Under the pieces are notes generated by a model. It worked only from the letters and a program-made list of their open reading frames with translations, searched no databases and had not been told where the DNA came from. The position numbers and the translations under genes are program-made. Positions 6,009 through 13,349 of a DNA stretch of 13,540 bases are shown here, piece after piece. The DNA is from Chelatococcus sp. GTDB taxonomy: Bacteria; Pseudomonadota; Alphaproteobacteria; Rhizobiales; Beijerinckiaceae. The stretch covers positions 1-13,540 of the forward strand of contig QFQY01000086.1 in assembly GCA_003248805.1 (NCBI GenBank), written 5' to 3'. Numbering within the stretch: position 1 is the first letter of the stretch; each line of letters begins with the position of its first letter.

Positions 6009-7466
6009 ATGACCGTGAACGAGATGCCCCACGCCGCGCTGGCGGCACCCGAGCCCCGGACCGGAGGCTCGCGCCATTGGCTCGGCCTCGTGATGGCCGT
6101 GGCCGATGCGGCCATCGTCTTCGCCGTCGCGGCCGTCGTAGCCTGCGCCTTCTACCTGCAGAACGCCGGAAGCTTTACCGGCCAGCGCAGCGTGCTTGAG
6201 CCGGCGACGATGCTCGCCGCGATCTTCGTTCTCGTGAACGTCCTGCGCGGCCGTTACGTGATCGGAAACTACCTCGTCTCGCGGGGGCAGATCGCAGCCG
6301 CCTTCTCCTCCTGGAACATCGGCATGGCGACGTTCCTCGCGATTCTCGTGCTGGCCGGCATCAGCGAGCGCTATTCGCGCCTCGCGCTCGTCGCGACCTA
6401 TCTCATCGGCATTCCGGTGATCGGCCTCGCCCGCGGCGCGCTCGCCCGGGCCTTCTCGGCGGCCAGCCGGGCGGGCCGGATCGCGGCCGAGCGCATCTTC
6501 CTCATCGGCAGCGAAGCCGAGGTCATGGCGTTCTCGGAGCGGCACCAGCCCTGGAATCTCGGCTTCTCGGTCGTCGACGTCGCCTTCCTGCGCTCGCCCA
6601 CGGGCCGGGAGAGCGAGGCGGAAGTTGCCGCCTCGCTGGAAGCGGACCTCGCCGCCGCCGTGGCGAACTGCCGGACCAAGCGGCCCGATTCCGTGTTCAT
6701 CGCCCTGCCCTGGTCCGACCCCAGGCGCGTCGACGCCTGCATCGACGCCTTCATGAACCTGCCGGTCGCGATCCGCCTGACGCCCGGCCGGATCATGCAG
6801 CGCTTCGACACCGCCCGGATCGACCGCACGGGGCCGCTCGCCAGCCTGTGCCTGACGCGCCCGCCCCTGTCTCCGACCGAGATCGCGATGAAGCGCGCCT
6901 TCGACGTCACCGCCGCCTCCGCGATCCTGCTCATTTCCCTGCCGCTGCTGCTGCTGGTGGCGGCCATGATCCGGCTGGATTCCCCCGGCCCGGTGCTGTT
7001 CAGGCAGCGCCGCTACGGCTTCAATCGGCAGCCCTTCCGGATCTTCAAGTTCCGCACCATGACCGTGACGGATGACGGCCCCGTCATCGTCCAGGCGACG
7101 CGTGGCGACCCGCGCATCACGCGCCTCGGGCGCTTCCTGCGGCGCACGAATCTCGACGAGTTGCCTCAGCTCCTCAACGTCCTCGCCGGGGACATGTCGC
7201 TGGTCGGTCCGCGTCCTCACGCGCTCGCCCATGACCACGAATTCGAGCGCAAGATCGCCCTCTATGCCCGCCGCCACAACATGAAGCCCGGCATCACCGG
7301 CTGGGCGCAGGTCAACGGCCTGCGTGGCGAGACCGATACGGACGAGAAGATGGAGAAGCGCGTCGCCTTCGACCACTGGTATGTCGACAACTGGTCGTTC
7401 GGGCTCGATATCGTGATTCTTCTGCGCACCGTGCTGAGCCGCAAGGCGTTCGCGAACGCGGGCTGA
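6009..7466 (+). CDS. Polyprenyl-phosphate sugar-1-phosphate transferase (WcaJ/ExoY-type, exopolysaccharide initiation)
   Basis: This 485-residue inner-membrane enzyme is predicted to move a hexose-1-phosphate from a UDP-sugar to undecaprenyl phosphate, the first step of a polysaccharide repeat unit. The N-terminal half has about four hydrophobic helices (residues 20-145), then a cytosolic nucleotide-sugar-like domain (about 155-280). The bacterial sugar transferase domain begins at MKRAFD (294), with a membrane-embedded helix, KFRTM (347-351), the catalytic D383-E384 in NLDELPQL, VGPRP (399-403), and PGITGWAQVNG near the end. The ATG at 6009 is chosen because the stretch 5895-6008 has only about two-thirds G/C third positions, unlike the rest of the gene. 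GGAG lies 11 bases upstream. An in-frame ATG at 5895 is the alternative. A CtrA-type box precedes the gene. Length and domains fit WcaJ-type proteins; glucose as the sugar is a guess. Confidence 0.92.
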   Translation: MTVNEMPHAALAAPEPRTGGSRHWLGLVMAVADAAIVFAVAAVVACAFYLQNAGSFTGQRSVLEPATMLAAIFVLVNVLRGRYVIGNYLVSRGQIAAAFSSWNIGMATFLAILVLAGISERYSRLALVATYLIGIPVIGLARGALARAFSAASRAGRIAAERIFLIGSEAEVMAFSERHQPWNLGFSVVDVAFLRSPTGRESEAEVAASLEADLAAAVANCRTKRPDSVFIALPWSDPRRVDACIDAFMNLPVAIRLTPGRIMQRFDTARIDRTGPLASLCLTRPPLSPTEIAMKRAFDVTAASAILLISLPLLLLVAAMIRLDSPGPVLFRQRRYGFNRQPFRIFKFRTMTVTDDGPVIVQATRGDPRITRLGRFLRRTNLDELPQLLNVLAGDMSLVGPRPHALAHDHEFERKIALYARRHNMKPGITGWAQVNGLRGETDTDEKMEKRVAFDHWYVDNWSFGLDIVILLRTVLSRKAFANAG

Positions 7467-7553
7467 GGCCGGGCCGGGGGCCGAATCAGGCGCGGGCGTC
7501 ACCTCCGACGCGGCGACCGGGAGCACGGCGCCGCCAGGTCGGCAGGACGGCGC

Positions 7554-8057
7554 CTACCGCCCGCGCGGACTGGTTCCGCGCAGAGCCTGGCCGAGGACGA
7601 TCCTCAGCAGACCTCCGCCATCGGCGGCGGACCTCAGGAAGCGCGGCAGGGCGAACCGCCTGCCGACACGCGGCCGGTCGACCGCCCGCAGATGGCGGCA
7701 GAAGCCGCCGGGCAGGTTGACCAGGGCCGAGCCCGGCAGATCGGAGGCGTGATCGCGCGCGAAACGCAGGAAATCGCGGCGCGGCATGTCCACGATCACC
7801 GTGTCGGGACGCGATCCCGCGATATGCGCCACGATCTCGCGGCTGGCGGGGCCATCGAAATCGGCATCGCAGATGCCGGCGAGCCTCAACTCGGGGAAGC
7901 CCTTGGCGACGACCTCGCGCAGCCGATAGATCTCGCGCTGCTCGCTGCCGAACAGAAAGACGGAGCGCCTCGCGCCCTGACACTCCGCGAGGATCGCCGC
8001 GAGTTCGTTCGCCGCCCGCCCCCCGGTCGATCCACTCGCGTTTCCGATCTGTGGCAT
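7554..8057 (-). CDS. Short WecG/TagA/CpsF-like glycosyltransferase-related protein
   Basis: This 167-residue protein resembles only the second half of WecG/TagA/CpsF enzymes, which are usually about 240-260 aa and transfer ManNAc-type sugars to lipid-linked intermediates. The part from SVFLFGSEQREIYRLREVVAKGFPEL (from 32), through CDADFDGPASREIVAHI, to PDTVIVDMPRRDFLRFARDH and ALVNLPGGF follows the family order. In that order a GG-motif strand, an F-[DN]-E/I segment and the normally G-[SL]-G-x-PKQE block appear. Here that block reads VDMPRRDFL, so the usual residues are changed. The N-terminal acceptor-binding half is missing. It may be a degraded or repurposed enzyme. The ATG at 8057 is used; a TTG at 8069 is possible. 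A good promoter lies 130 bases upstream. It is convergent with the sugar-phosphate transferase gene, 87 bp away. Confidence 0.6.
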   Translation of the reverse strand: MPQIGNASGSTGGRAANELAAILAECQGARRSVFLFGSEQREIYRLREVVAKGFPELRLAGICDADFDGPASREIVAHIAGSRPDTVIVDMPRRDFLRFARDHASDLPGSALVNLPGGFCRHLRAVDRPRVGRRFALPRFLRSAADGGGLLRIVLGQALRGTSPRGR

Positions 8058-8186
8058 GCGGTCTTGCAAGGCGATGTCCGTTCAGGGTGCTGCAGGCGAC
8101 GCTTGCGCGCCCGTCGTAAGGCCGGCCATGTCCGCATCAAGGCGACCATGACGTTCGCCCGACCCGCGTCGACCCTATTCGCTAAA

Positions 8187-8214
8187 ATTTTAACGAAGTT
8201 GCCAATGCCGTCAA
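8187..8214 (-). promoter_or_regulatory. Predicted sigma70-type promoter for the WecG-like gene
   Basis: On the minus strand, TTGACG (8214-8209) and TAAAAT (8192-8187) are separated by 16 bases. The -10 overlaps the 10-bp palindrome TAAAATTTTA (8183-8192), the only AT-rich spot in the 299-bp gap 8058-8356. No convincing gene is seen in that gap. It would give a leader of about 120 bases before the ATG at 8057. Confidence 0.5.
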
Positions 8215-8356
8215 ATGCCGTCGCGCCTCGGCTCCGGCAGATCCCGCCTTGCCGTCCCGCAACCTCGCGCATCGGCGCGACGACGGCCACTGGGTAAAAC
8301 GAGGTAAAGGCAAAGGCCGATGCCAAGGCTGGGCCCGATGTCCCCTCGCCGGCGAG

Positions 8357-8605
8357 CTAGCCTGCCGCCACCGCAAGGCCCTTCCAGAGCAGCATGGCGG
8401 TCCAACCGGACCAGGCCAACAAAGCTGCCACCCCACAGACGGCGATGGCGACGATCAGATGCCGTCCCAGCCTGCCAGCCATCCCCGCCCGCGGGTGCTG
8501 GGGCCGGTTGTCGTTGGCTGCCTTGAGGACTGCGGGCCCAAAGCCTCTGCCGGCCCGCCGCTCGACTCTGGATACCCGCACGGACTGCAATGTCGCGTCG
8601 CTCAT
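8357..8605 (-). CDS. Small hypothetical single-helix membrane protein
   Basis: This 82-residue protein is not recognised as a named family. It has a basic, soluble first half containing AVLKAANDNRP (about residues 27-37), a motif often seen in small Rhizobiales proteins, and one strong hydrophobic segment (about 51-80, HLIVAIAVCGVAALLAWSGW...). It is probably an inner-membrane protein with a cytosolic N-terminus. The ATG at 8605 is chosen over a TTG three codons earlier; neither has a clear Shine-Dalgarno sequence. It follows the TauE/SafE gene on the same strand after 103 bp, but a hairpin in that gap argues against the same transcript. The function is unknown, and a chance open frame cannot be excluded. 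Confidence 0.5.
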   Translation of the reverse strand: MSDATLQSVRVSRVERRAGRGFGPAVLKAANDNRPQHPRAGMAGRLGRHLIVAIAVCGVAALLAWSGWTAMLLWKGLAVAAG

Positions 8606-8653
8606 GATTAGCAAAGGGTGAAGACGGGAACGACTTTACGCTGATCGCGCAGG

Positions 8654-8684
8654 CAAGAAAAGCGGGGTCTCCGGCTTCGCCGGG
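8654..8684 (-). terminator. Candidate terminator at the end of the sulfur operon
   Basis: Reading the minus strand after the TauE/SafE stop, the stem CCGGC-GAA-GCCGG (8683-8671) is followed about ten bases later by CTTTTCTT. The stem is short but GC-rich, and the position suits the end of the five-gene operon. Confidence 0.4.
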
Positions 8685-8708
8685 CACGGAAGGGCGGGGC
8701 GTCCTCGG

Positions 8709-9482
8709 TCAATCCCACCCGCTGCGCTGGATCACATAGGCCGCGACGGCGAAGATCAGGCCCGCGAAGATGCGGTTGAGCGCCGTCTTGTGAGCCGCCA
8801 GCCTCGTCGCCAGCAGCATGCCCCCGATTCCGCCGATCAGCCCGCCCGCGATGAATTCGGCCGCGAGAACCCAGTCGACGAGGCCGGCGCCGGCGTAGTT
8901 GAGGGCGGTCGCCAGTCCGAACGTGCCGACAGCGAGCAGCGAGGAGCCGATGGCGTTGATCGTCGGCATCCCGGTCGCGAAGATCAGCCCCGGCACGATC
9001 AGGAAGCCGCCGCCGATGCCGAAGAAGCCGGAAGCCGCGCCGGAAACGATCGCCACCGCCGCCGTGACGAGGCACATGCGCCGGTCGACCGGCCGCTCCG
9101 GCCCGGCCGAGGCCCGGCGTGGCCGCAGCATCAGCACCCCGACGACCACCATCACCAGCCCGAAGAGCAGCAGCAGCCGCTTGCCGTCGACCAGCAGGCC
9201 GAGGCTCGAGCCGAGCAGGGCACCGAGGGTTCCGACGAGGGCGAAGACGATGGCGCAGCGCCACCAGACATGGCCCTTGCGGGCATGGCCCAGCAGATTC
9301 GCATAGGCGTTCAGGGAGACGGCGAGCGCGCTCGTTCCGATCGCGACATGCGGGTTCGCCACGCCGACCACATAGAGCAGGAGCGGCGTGGCGAGGATGG
9401 AGCCCCCGCCGCCGACGAGCCCGAGCGTGAACCCGACGAGCCCGCCGGACGCCACGGCCTGGGCGAGGCTCGCCAGCGTCAC
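8709..9482 (-). CDS. TauE/SafE-family sulfite or organosulfonate exporter
   Basis: This 257-residue inner-membrane protein has about eight hydrophobic segments and two family repeats. The first is GLVGGGGSILATPLLLYVVGV (residues 22-42), the second SGAASGFFGIGGGFLIVPGL near 150-170. The G-rich pairs are the hallmark of TauE/SafE anion exporters, which move sulfite or sulfoacetate out by using the proton gradient. The GTG start at 9482 overlaps the TGA of the preceding gene (GTGA), so translation is probably coupled. As last gene of the operon it should export sulfite formed by the Blh persulfide dioxygenase. Length is normal, and no defect is seen. Family assignment is firm; sulfite as substrate is inferred from the operon. 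Confidence 0.92.
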   Translation of the reverse strand: MTLASLAQAVASGGLVGFTLGLVGGGGSILATPLLLYVVGVANPHVAIGTSALAVSLNAYANLLGHARKGHVWWRCAIVFALVGTLGALLGSSLGLLVDGKRLLLLFGLVMVVVGVLMLRPRRASAGPERPVDRRMCLVTAAVAIVSGAASGFFGIGGGFLIVPGLIFATGMPTINAIGSSLLAVGTFGLATALNYAGAGLVDWVLAAEFIAGGLIGGIGGMLLATRLAAHKTALNRIFAGLIFAVAAYVIQRSGWD

Positions 9483-9919
9483 GGCAGCCTCCCCGCGAGC
9501 AGCCTGTCATGCAGGATCATGCCCCCGGCCATGGCCGCCACGAAGAGAAAGACCGGCGCCAGCCCCATCGACAGCGCCGACACCGCCGGCCCCGGGCAGA
9601 AGCCGGCGAGGCCCCAGCCGGCGCCGAAGATCGCCGAGCCCAGGATGAGCCGCCCGTCGATCGCGCTCTTGCCCGGCAGATGGAACTGGTCGTCGAGCAG
9701 CGGCTTGCGGAGCCGCCTCTGGAGCATCACGCCCGGGATCGCGACGACGACCGCCCCGCCGAGCACGAACATCAGGCTCGGGTCCCAATGGCCGCTCGCC
9801 ACATCGAGAAAGCCGAGCACGCGGGCGGGGTCGACCATCCCGGAGAGCGACAGGCCGAAGCCGAAGAGCGCCCCGGCCAGCAGGGAGACGACGAGGCGCG
9901 GAAAGGCTTGTCCGGTCAT
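9479..9919 (-). CDS. YeeE/YedE-type (DUF6691-like) sulfur transporter half, second subunit
   Basis: This 146-residue membrane protein has about four hydrophobic helices. Key motifs are GFGLSLSGMVDPARVLGFLD (20-39) and GWGLAGFCPGPA (101-112), whose C108 is the conserved cysteine of YeeE/YedE proteins. In full-length YeeE, such cysteines pass thiosulfate through the membrane. Here the two halves are separate genes, and this one corresponds to the C-terminal half. Its ATG overlaps the stop of the first half by four bases (ATGA), and its own stop overlaps the TauE/SafE start. The pair should form one channel. Whether it imports thiosulfate or exports a sulfur compound during sulfide stress is unsettled for BigR-linked members. 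Confidence 0.9.
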   Translation of the reverse strand: MTGQAFPRLVVSLLAGALFGFGLSLSGMVDPARVLGFLDVASGHWDPSLMFVLGGAVVVAIPGVMLQRRLRKPLLDDQFHLPGKSAIDGRLILGSAIFGAGWGLAGFCPGPAVSALSMGLAPVFLFVAAMAGGMILHDRLLAGRLP

Positions 9920-10323
9920 GTCAGGCGTCCCATGACGGTCGCCACGAGGACACCGGCGACGAGGAAGGTCGCGGTCGCGGCGAAGGAGCGCTTCGAGAAG
10001 CGGGCGAGGCCGAGGATGCCGTGCCCGGAGGTGCAGCCGGAGCCCATGCGCGTGCCGATACCGACCATCAGCCCCGCGACGAGGATGGTGGGCCAGGACG
10101 CGGCGATGGTCACCGCCGGGAAGCCGCCGAAGACGGCTGCGTAGATCACGGGCCCGAGCACGAGCCCGAGGACGAAGGCCGCGTTGACCGGCACCTGGCT
10201 GCCGCCGAGCAACCGCCCGACGATGCCGCTGATGCCGGCGATGCGGCCGTTGAGCAGCAGCAGGAGCACGGCGGCGAGGCCGAGCAGCATGCCGCCGAGG
10301 AGAGAAGGCCAGTACGGGGTCAT
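9916..10323 (-). CDS. YeeE/YedE-type (DUF395) sulfur transporter half, first subunit
   Basis: This 135-residue membrane protein has about four hydrophobic helices. The DUF395 signature is clear: LNGRIAGISGIVG (24-36) and GIGTRMGSGCTSGHGILGLAR (88-108), with C97 the conserved sulfur-handling cysteine. It pairs with the next gene, which carries the GFCPGP motif, to make a complete YeeE/YedE-like transporter. The ATG at 10323 overlaps the TGA of bigR (ATGA), consistent with translational coupling. Neighbouring persulfide dioxygenase and BigR genes support a role in moving thiosulfate or a related sulfur species. No truncation is apparent. Confidence 0.92.
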   Translation of the reverse strand: MTPYWPSLLGGMLLGLAAVLLLLLNGRIAGISGIVGRLLGGSQVPVNAAFVLGLVLGPVIYAAVFGGFPAVTIAASWPTILVAGLMVGIGTRMGSGCTSGHGILGLARFSKRSFAATATFLVAGVLVATVMGRLT

Positions 10324-10661
10324 GTCCGGTCCTCCTGGGCGCAGAAGATCGCGTAGAGCGCCTCGATCAGGCGCGCCGCCTTCGCTTCCGTCAGCCGGTA
10401 GAAGATCTGCGTGGCCTCGCGGCGCGTCTCGACGACGCCCGCCTCGCGCAGCACGCCGAGTTGCTGGGAGAGGTTCGGCTGGCGGATACCGAGCTTCTCC
10501 TCCAGCTCCCCGACCGAATACTCACCCTCCGCCAGCGTGCAGGCGAGCATCAGCCGCGCCGGATGTGCCAGCGTCTTGAGCAGGGCCGCGGCCTCGCCGG
10601 CGCGGGCCTCCATCTCCGCGGGCGGCATGGAGCGCGACAGGGTTGCGTCTTTCGTCACCAT
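10320..10661 (-). CDS. bigR: BigR/SqrR-type ArsR-family persulfide-sensing repressor
   Basis: This 113-residue winged-helix repressor carries C41 (LMLACTLAEGE) and C107 (YAIFCAQ). These match the cysteine pair that in BigR and SqrR forms a disulfide or polysulfide link on exposure to persulfides and releases DNA. The recognition helix is about 59-70 (IRQPNLSQQLGVL), and the wing includes RREATQIFYRL (80-90). Typical ArsR metal-site motifs (ELCVCDL) are absent, supporting the redox-sensing subgroup. The ATG at 10661 is chosen over the upstream open frame: it has GGAGGG eight bases before it and overlaps the blh stop by seven bases (ATGGTGA). It is the second gene of the operon and should repress it through the AT-rich palindrome at 11973-11992, thus controlling itself. 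Confidence 0.93.
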   Translation of the reverse strand: MVTKDATLSRSMPPAEMEARAGEAAALLKTLAHPARLMLACTLAEGEYSVGELEEKLGIRQPNLSQQLGVLREAGVVETRREATQIFYRLTEAKAARLIEALYAIFCAQEDRT

Positions 10662-11950
10662 GCCGCTCCCTCCAGCGCGTCCAGCGGGAATTTGAGATAG
10701 CGCCTCCCGTTCGCCTCGGGCTCCGGAAGCCGGCCGCCGCGCACATTCACCTGCAGGGCATGCAGGATCAGCTTCGGCATGGGCAGGGTCCGGTCGCGCG
10801 CCTCGCGCAGGGCAACGAAGCGCGCCTCGTCCATCCCGGCCAGATGCGGATTGGCGCGCTTCTGCTCGCCGACCGTGCTCTGCCATTTCGGATGGCGCCC
10901 GCCCGGCTGATAGTCATGGCCGGTGAAGAGCCGCGTCTCGTCGGGAAGCGCCAGGATCTCCTGGATGGAGGCCCACAACGCCTTGGCGCTGCCGCCGGGG
11001 AAATCCGCCCGCGCCGTTCCGGAATCCGGCATGAAGATCGTGTCGTGGACGAAGGCCGCATCGCCGATGACATAGGTCACGGAGGCCAGCGTATGGCCGG
11101 GCGAGAACAGCACCCTCCCTTTTAGCGAACCGACCTCGAACATGTCGCCGGCGGCGAACAGCCGGTCCCATTGCGAGCCGTCGGTCTTCAGCTCCTTCCA
11201 GTTGTAGATGCCCTTCCACAGCCCCTGGACCTCGGTGACATGCGCGCCGATCGCGGTCGGAGCGCCCGTCTTCTGCTTCAGGTAGTGGGCGGCCGAAAAA
11301 TGGTCGGCATGGGGATGAGTGTCGAGAATCCACGCGACCGTCAGCCCCTGCTCCCGGACATAGGCGAGCAATTCATCGGCGTGGGTGGTCGCGGTCGCGC
11401 CGGACTTCTCGTCGAAGTCGAGGACCGGGTCGATGATGGCGCAGCACTTCGTCGACGGGTCGGAGACGACGTACTGGACGCTCCAGGTCCGCGCATCGAA
11501 GAAGCCTTTGACCACGGGCACGCGCCCGGCTTCCCGCTCAAGCCAGCGCGAGGCACCGGAGAGGTCGAGGTCGTGGCTCGCGCCGAGGGCGACCATCTCC
11601 TCCGGCGTCATGCGCCCGTCGAGCACCTCGCCGAGCGCATACAGCATGAGGGCGCGCGCGCCGCTCCGGCAATGGGCCAGCACCGGCCCCTCCACCGCAG
11701 CCCGCGCCTTCTGGAAGGCGCGGATGTCCGGCTCGGTGATGGACGTCCCCGTCACCGGCACGAAGTGGTAGGCCAGGCCCGCATCCTCGCTCAGCCGCTT
11801 CTCGGCGGCATTGCCGAGTTGGCCCGGCTCCTCGCCGTCCGGCCGGGCATTGACGACGCCGCGATAGCCGGCCGCGGCGAAATCGGCGAAGTCCTCCGCA
11901 TCCGGCTGGGGCGCCACGGCGAAGCCTTCGGTGATCCTCACGGGTTTCAT
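10655..11950 (-). CDS. blh: Blh: DUF442 sulfurtransferase-like domain fused to ETHE1-type persulfide dioxygenase
   Basis: This 431-residue cytosolic fusion has the length and domain order of Blh from bigR operons. Residues 1-115 form the DUF442 (tyrosine-phosphatase-like) domain with C94 in HCRSGAR, a rhodanese-like sulfur-carrying loop. Residues about 145-380 form the metallo-beta-lactamase-fold dioxygenase, with H212PHADH217, H286 in SPGHT, D309 in MPDSGTARADFPGG and H345 in TGHDY. H212, H286 and D309 are the expected mononuclear iron ligands. The enzyme should oxidise glutathione persulfide to sulfite and glutathione, and the front domain should shuttle sulfur between thiosulfate and glutathione. 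AGGA (11958-11961) lies seven bases before the ATG. It leads the operon and overlaps bigR. The older name beta-lactamase hydrolase-like reflects the fold, not antibiotic activity. Confidence 0.95.
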   Translation of the reverse strand: MKPVRITEGFAVAPQPDAEDFADFAAAGYRGVVNARPDGEEPGQLGNAAEKRLSEDAGLAYHFVPVTGTSITEPDIRAFQKARAAVEGPVLAHCRSGARALMLYALGEVLDGRMTPEEMVALGASHDLDLSGASRWLEREAGRVPVVKGFFDARTWSVQYVVSDPSTKCCAIIDPVLDFDEKSGATATTHADELLAYVREQGLTVAWILDTHPHADHFSAAHYLKQKTGAPTAIGAHVTEVQGLWKGIYNWKELKTDGSQWDRLFAAGDMFEVGSLKGRVLFSPGHTLASVTYVIGDAAFVHDTIFMPDSGTARADFPGGSAKALWASIQEILALPDETRLFTGHDYQPGGRHPKWQSTVGEQKRANPHLAGMDEARFVALREARDRTLPMPKLILHALQVNVRGGRLPEPEANGRRYLKFPLDALEGAAW

Positions 11951-11972
11951 GACGCGATCCTCTCGCTCAGTA

Positions 11973-11992
11973 ATTATATATTTTTATATAAT
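11973..11992. promoter_or_regulatory. AT-rich palindrome, candidate BigR operator
   Basis: ATTATATA-TTTT-TATATAAT is a perfect 8-bp inverted repeat with a four-base centre, in a region otherwise rich in G+C. It covers the predicted -10 of the blh promoter, 23 bases before the ATG. BigR is known to bind AT-rich palindromes overlapping the -10 of its operon. Confidence 0.7.
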
Positions 11993-12011
11993 GCATATTT
12001 GCAGAATACAA
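11983..12011 (-). promoter_or_regulatory. Predicted promoter of the blh-bigR sulfur operon
   Basis: On the minus strand TTGTAT (12011-12006) and TATAAA (11988-11983) are separated by 17 bases. The -10 lies inside the AT-rich palindrome, so repressor binding would block RNA polymerase. On the opposite strand TATAAT occurs at 11987-11992, but no -35 suited to pepT is seen. Confidence 0.5.
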
Positions 12012-12125
12012 GAGCAGCCGACGACCGGCACCGCCTGCGCGGCGGGATCCTCATGGGGGATATGGCGGTGCGGACGCGATGGCGCTAGCGATGGCGCCGA
12101 GGCTGGACGAAACGGCGGAGAGACG

Positions 12126-13349
12126 ATGAGCATTCGCGGGCAATTGACGGAGCGGTTCTTCCGCTACGTGGCGATCGAGAGTCAGAGCGACGCCAAGGCG
12201 ACGACCCTGCCGAGCACGCCGGGCCAGCAGCGGCTGGCCGAGCTACTCGCGGAGGAACTGCGCGGGCTCGGCCTCGACGACGTCGTCGTCGACGACCACG
12301 CGACGGTCACCGCGCTGAAGCGCGGCACCCGGCCCGGCGCGCCGAGGATCGGCTTCATCGCCCATCTCGACACGGTCGATTCGGGGCTCTCGCCCGTCAT
12401 CCACCCGCAGATCCTGCGCTTCGAAGGCGAGGATCTGTGCCTGAACCGCGAGCAGGACATCTGGCTGCGCGTGGCCGAGCATCCCGAGATCGCGCCCTGG
12501 ACCGGAAGCGACATCATCCTGAGCGACGGAACGAGCGTGCTCGGTGCCGACAACAAGGCCGCGGTCGCGATCGTCATGACGCTGCTCGCGACCCTGGGCC
12601 CCGACGACGCCCATGGCGACATCCTCGTCGCCTTCGTGCCCGACGAGGAGATCGGCCTGCGCGGCGCCAAGGCGCTCGACCTCACCCGCTTCGCTTGCGA
12701 CTTCGCCTATACGATCGATTCCTGCGAGCTCGGCGAGGTGGTGATCGAGAACTTCAACGCCGCCGCCGGGGAGATCGTCTTCACCGGCGTCGCGGCGCAT
12801 CCGATGTCGGCCAAGGGCGTCATGGTGAACCCGCTGCTGATGGCGCACGACTTCATCGCCGCCTTCGACCGCGCCGAGACGCCGGAGCGCACGGACGGTC
12901 GCGAGGGCTATTTCTGGTTCCACGACATCGTCGCCAATCCCGGGCAGGCCCGGCTGAAGGTCATGATCCGCGACTTCGACCGGGACAGCTTCGCGCGCCG
13001 GAAGCAGCGCCTGGGCGAGGTCGCCGAGACGATCGCGGCCCGCTATCCGTCGGGCCGCGTCGAGTGTCGGGTGACCGACACCTATGGAAACATCCACGAC
13101 AGCCTCGGCGACGACCGCCGCCCGGTCGATCTGCTGTTCGCGGCACTGGAAGCGCTGCAGATCAGGCCGAAGGTGATTCCGATGCGCGGCGGCACGGATG
13201 GCGCGGCGCTTTCGGCCCGGGGATTGCCGACGCCGAACTTCTTCACCGGCGCCTACAATTTCCACTCCCGTTTCGAGTTCCTGCCCGTCCCCGCCTTCGA
13301 GACATCATTCGAGGTCGCGCGGATGATCTGCGCTCTGGCGGCCCGTTAG
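12126..13349 (+). CDS. pepT: Peptidase T (M20B tripeptidase)
   Basis: This 407-residue cytosolic enzyme has nearly the same length as E. coli PepT (408). It should remove the N-terminal residue of tripeptides with two zinc ions. The metal and catalytic residues are all present: H80 and D82 in AHLDTVD, the bridging D142 in GADNKAAVA, general base E174 and ligand E175 in PDEEIGLRG, D198 in TIDSCELG, and H380 in HSRFEFLP. The dimerisation lid domain lies at about residues 208-320 and contains AHPMSAKG. The ATG at 12126 follows GGAG by five bases; longer open frame upstream is not coding in appearance. It is divergent from the sulfur operon, sharing a 175-bp gap, and is probably unrelated in function. 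A palindromic repeat begins at its stop codon. Confidence 0.96.
   Translation: MSIRGQLTERFFRYVAIESQSDAKATTLPSTPGQQRLAELLAEELRGLGLDDVVVDDHATVTALKRGTRPGAPRIGFIAHLDTVDSGLSPVIHPQILRFEGEDLCLNREQDIWLRVAEHPEIAPWTGSDIILSDGTSVLGADNKAAVAIVMTLLATLGPDDAHGDILVAFVPDEEIGLRGAKALDLTRFACDFAYTIDSCELGEVVIENFNAAAGEIVFTGVAAHPMSAKGVMVNPLLMAHDFIAAFDRAETPERTDGREGYFWFHDIVANPGQARLKVMIRDFDRDSFARRKQRLGEVAETIAARYPSGRVECRVTDTYGNIHDSLGDDRRPVDLLFAALEALQIRPKVIPMRGGTDGAALSARGLPTPNFFTGAYNFHSRFEFLPVPAFETSFEVARMICALAAR

Noticed and set aside
5856..7526. A 556-codon minus-strand open frame opposite the sugar-phosphate transferase gene
   Set aside because: Low-complexity Asp/Glu/Arg/Gly-rich translation typical of an antisense shadow; the plus strand carries complete catalytic motifs.
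7526..7554. CGGCGCCG and CGGCGCC inverted repeat as a terminator between the convergent sugar transferase and WecG-like genes
   Set aside because: The arms are self-palindromic GC runs common in this composition, the stem overlaps the WecG-like stop codon, and there is no T tract on either side.
8790..9935. A 381-codon plus-strand open frame opposite the TauE/SafE and YeeE/YedE genes
   Set aside because: Hydrophilic, repetitive translation with no motif. The minus-strand frames encode clear membrane proteins with overlapping starts and stops.
11171..12088. A 305-codon plus-strand open frame opposite blh
   Set aside because: No recognisable domain. It lies across the Blh iron-binding motifs encoded on the other strand and across the AT-rich operator.
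12243..13265. A 340-codon minus-strand open frame opposite pepT
   Set aside because: Shadow of a gene with all peptidase T residues intact on the plus strand.
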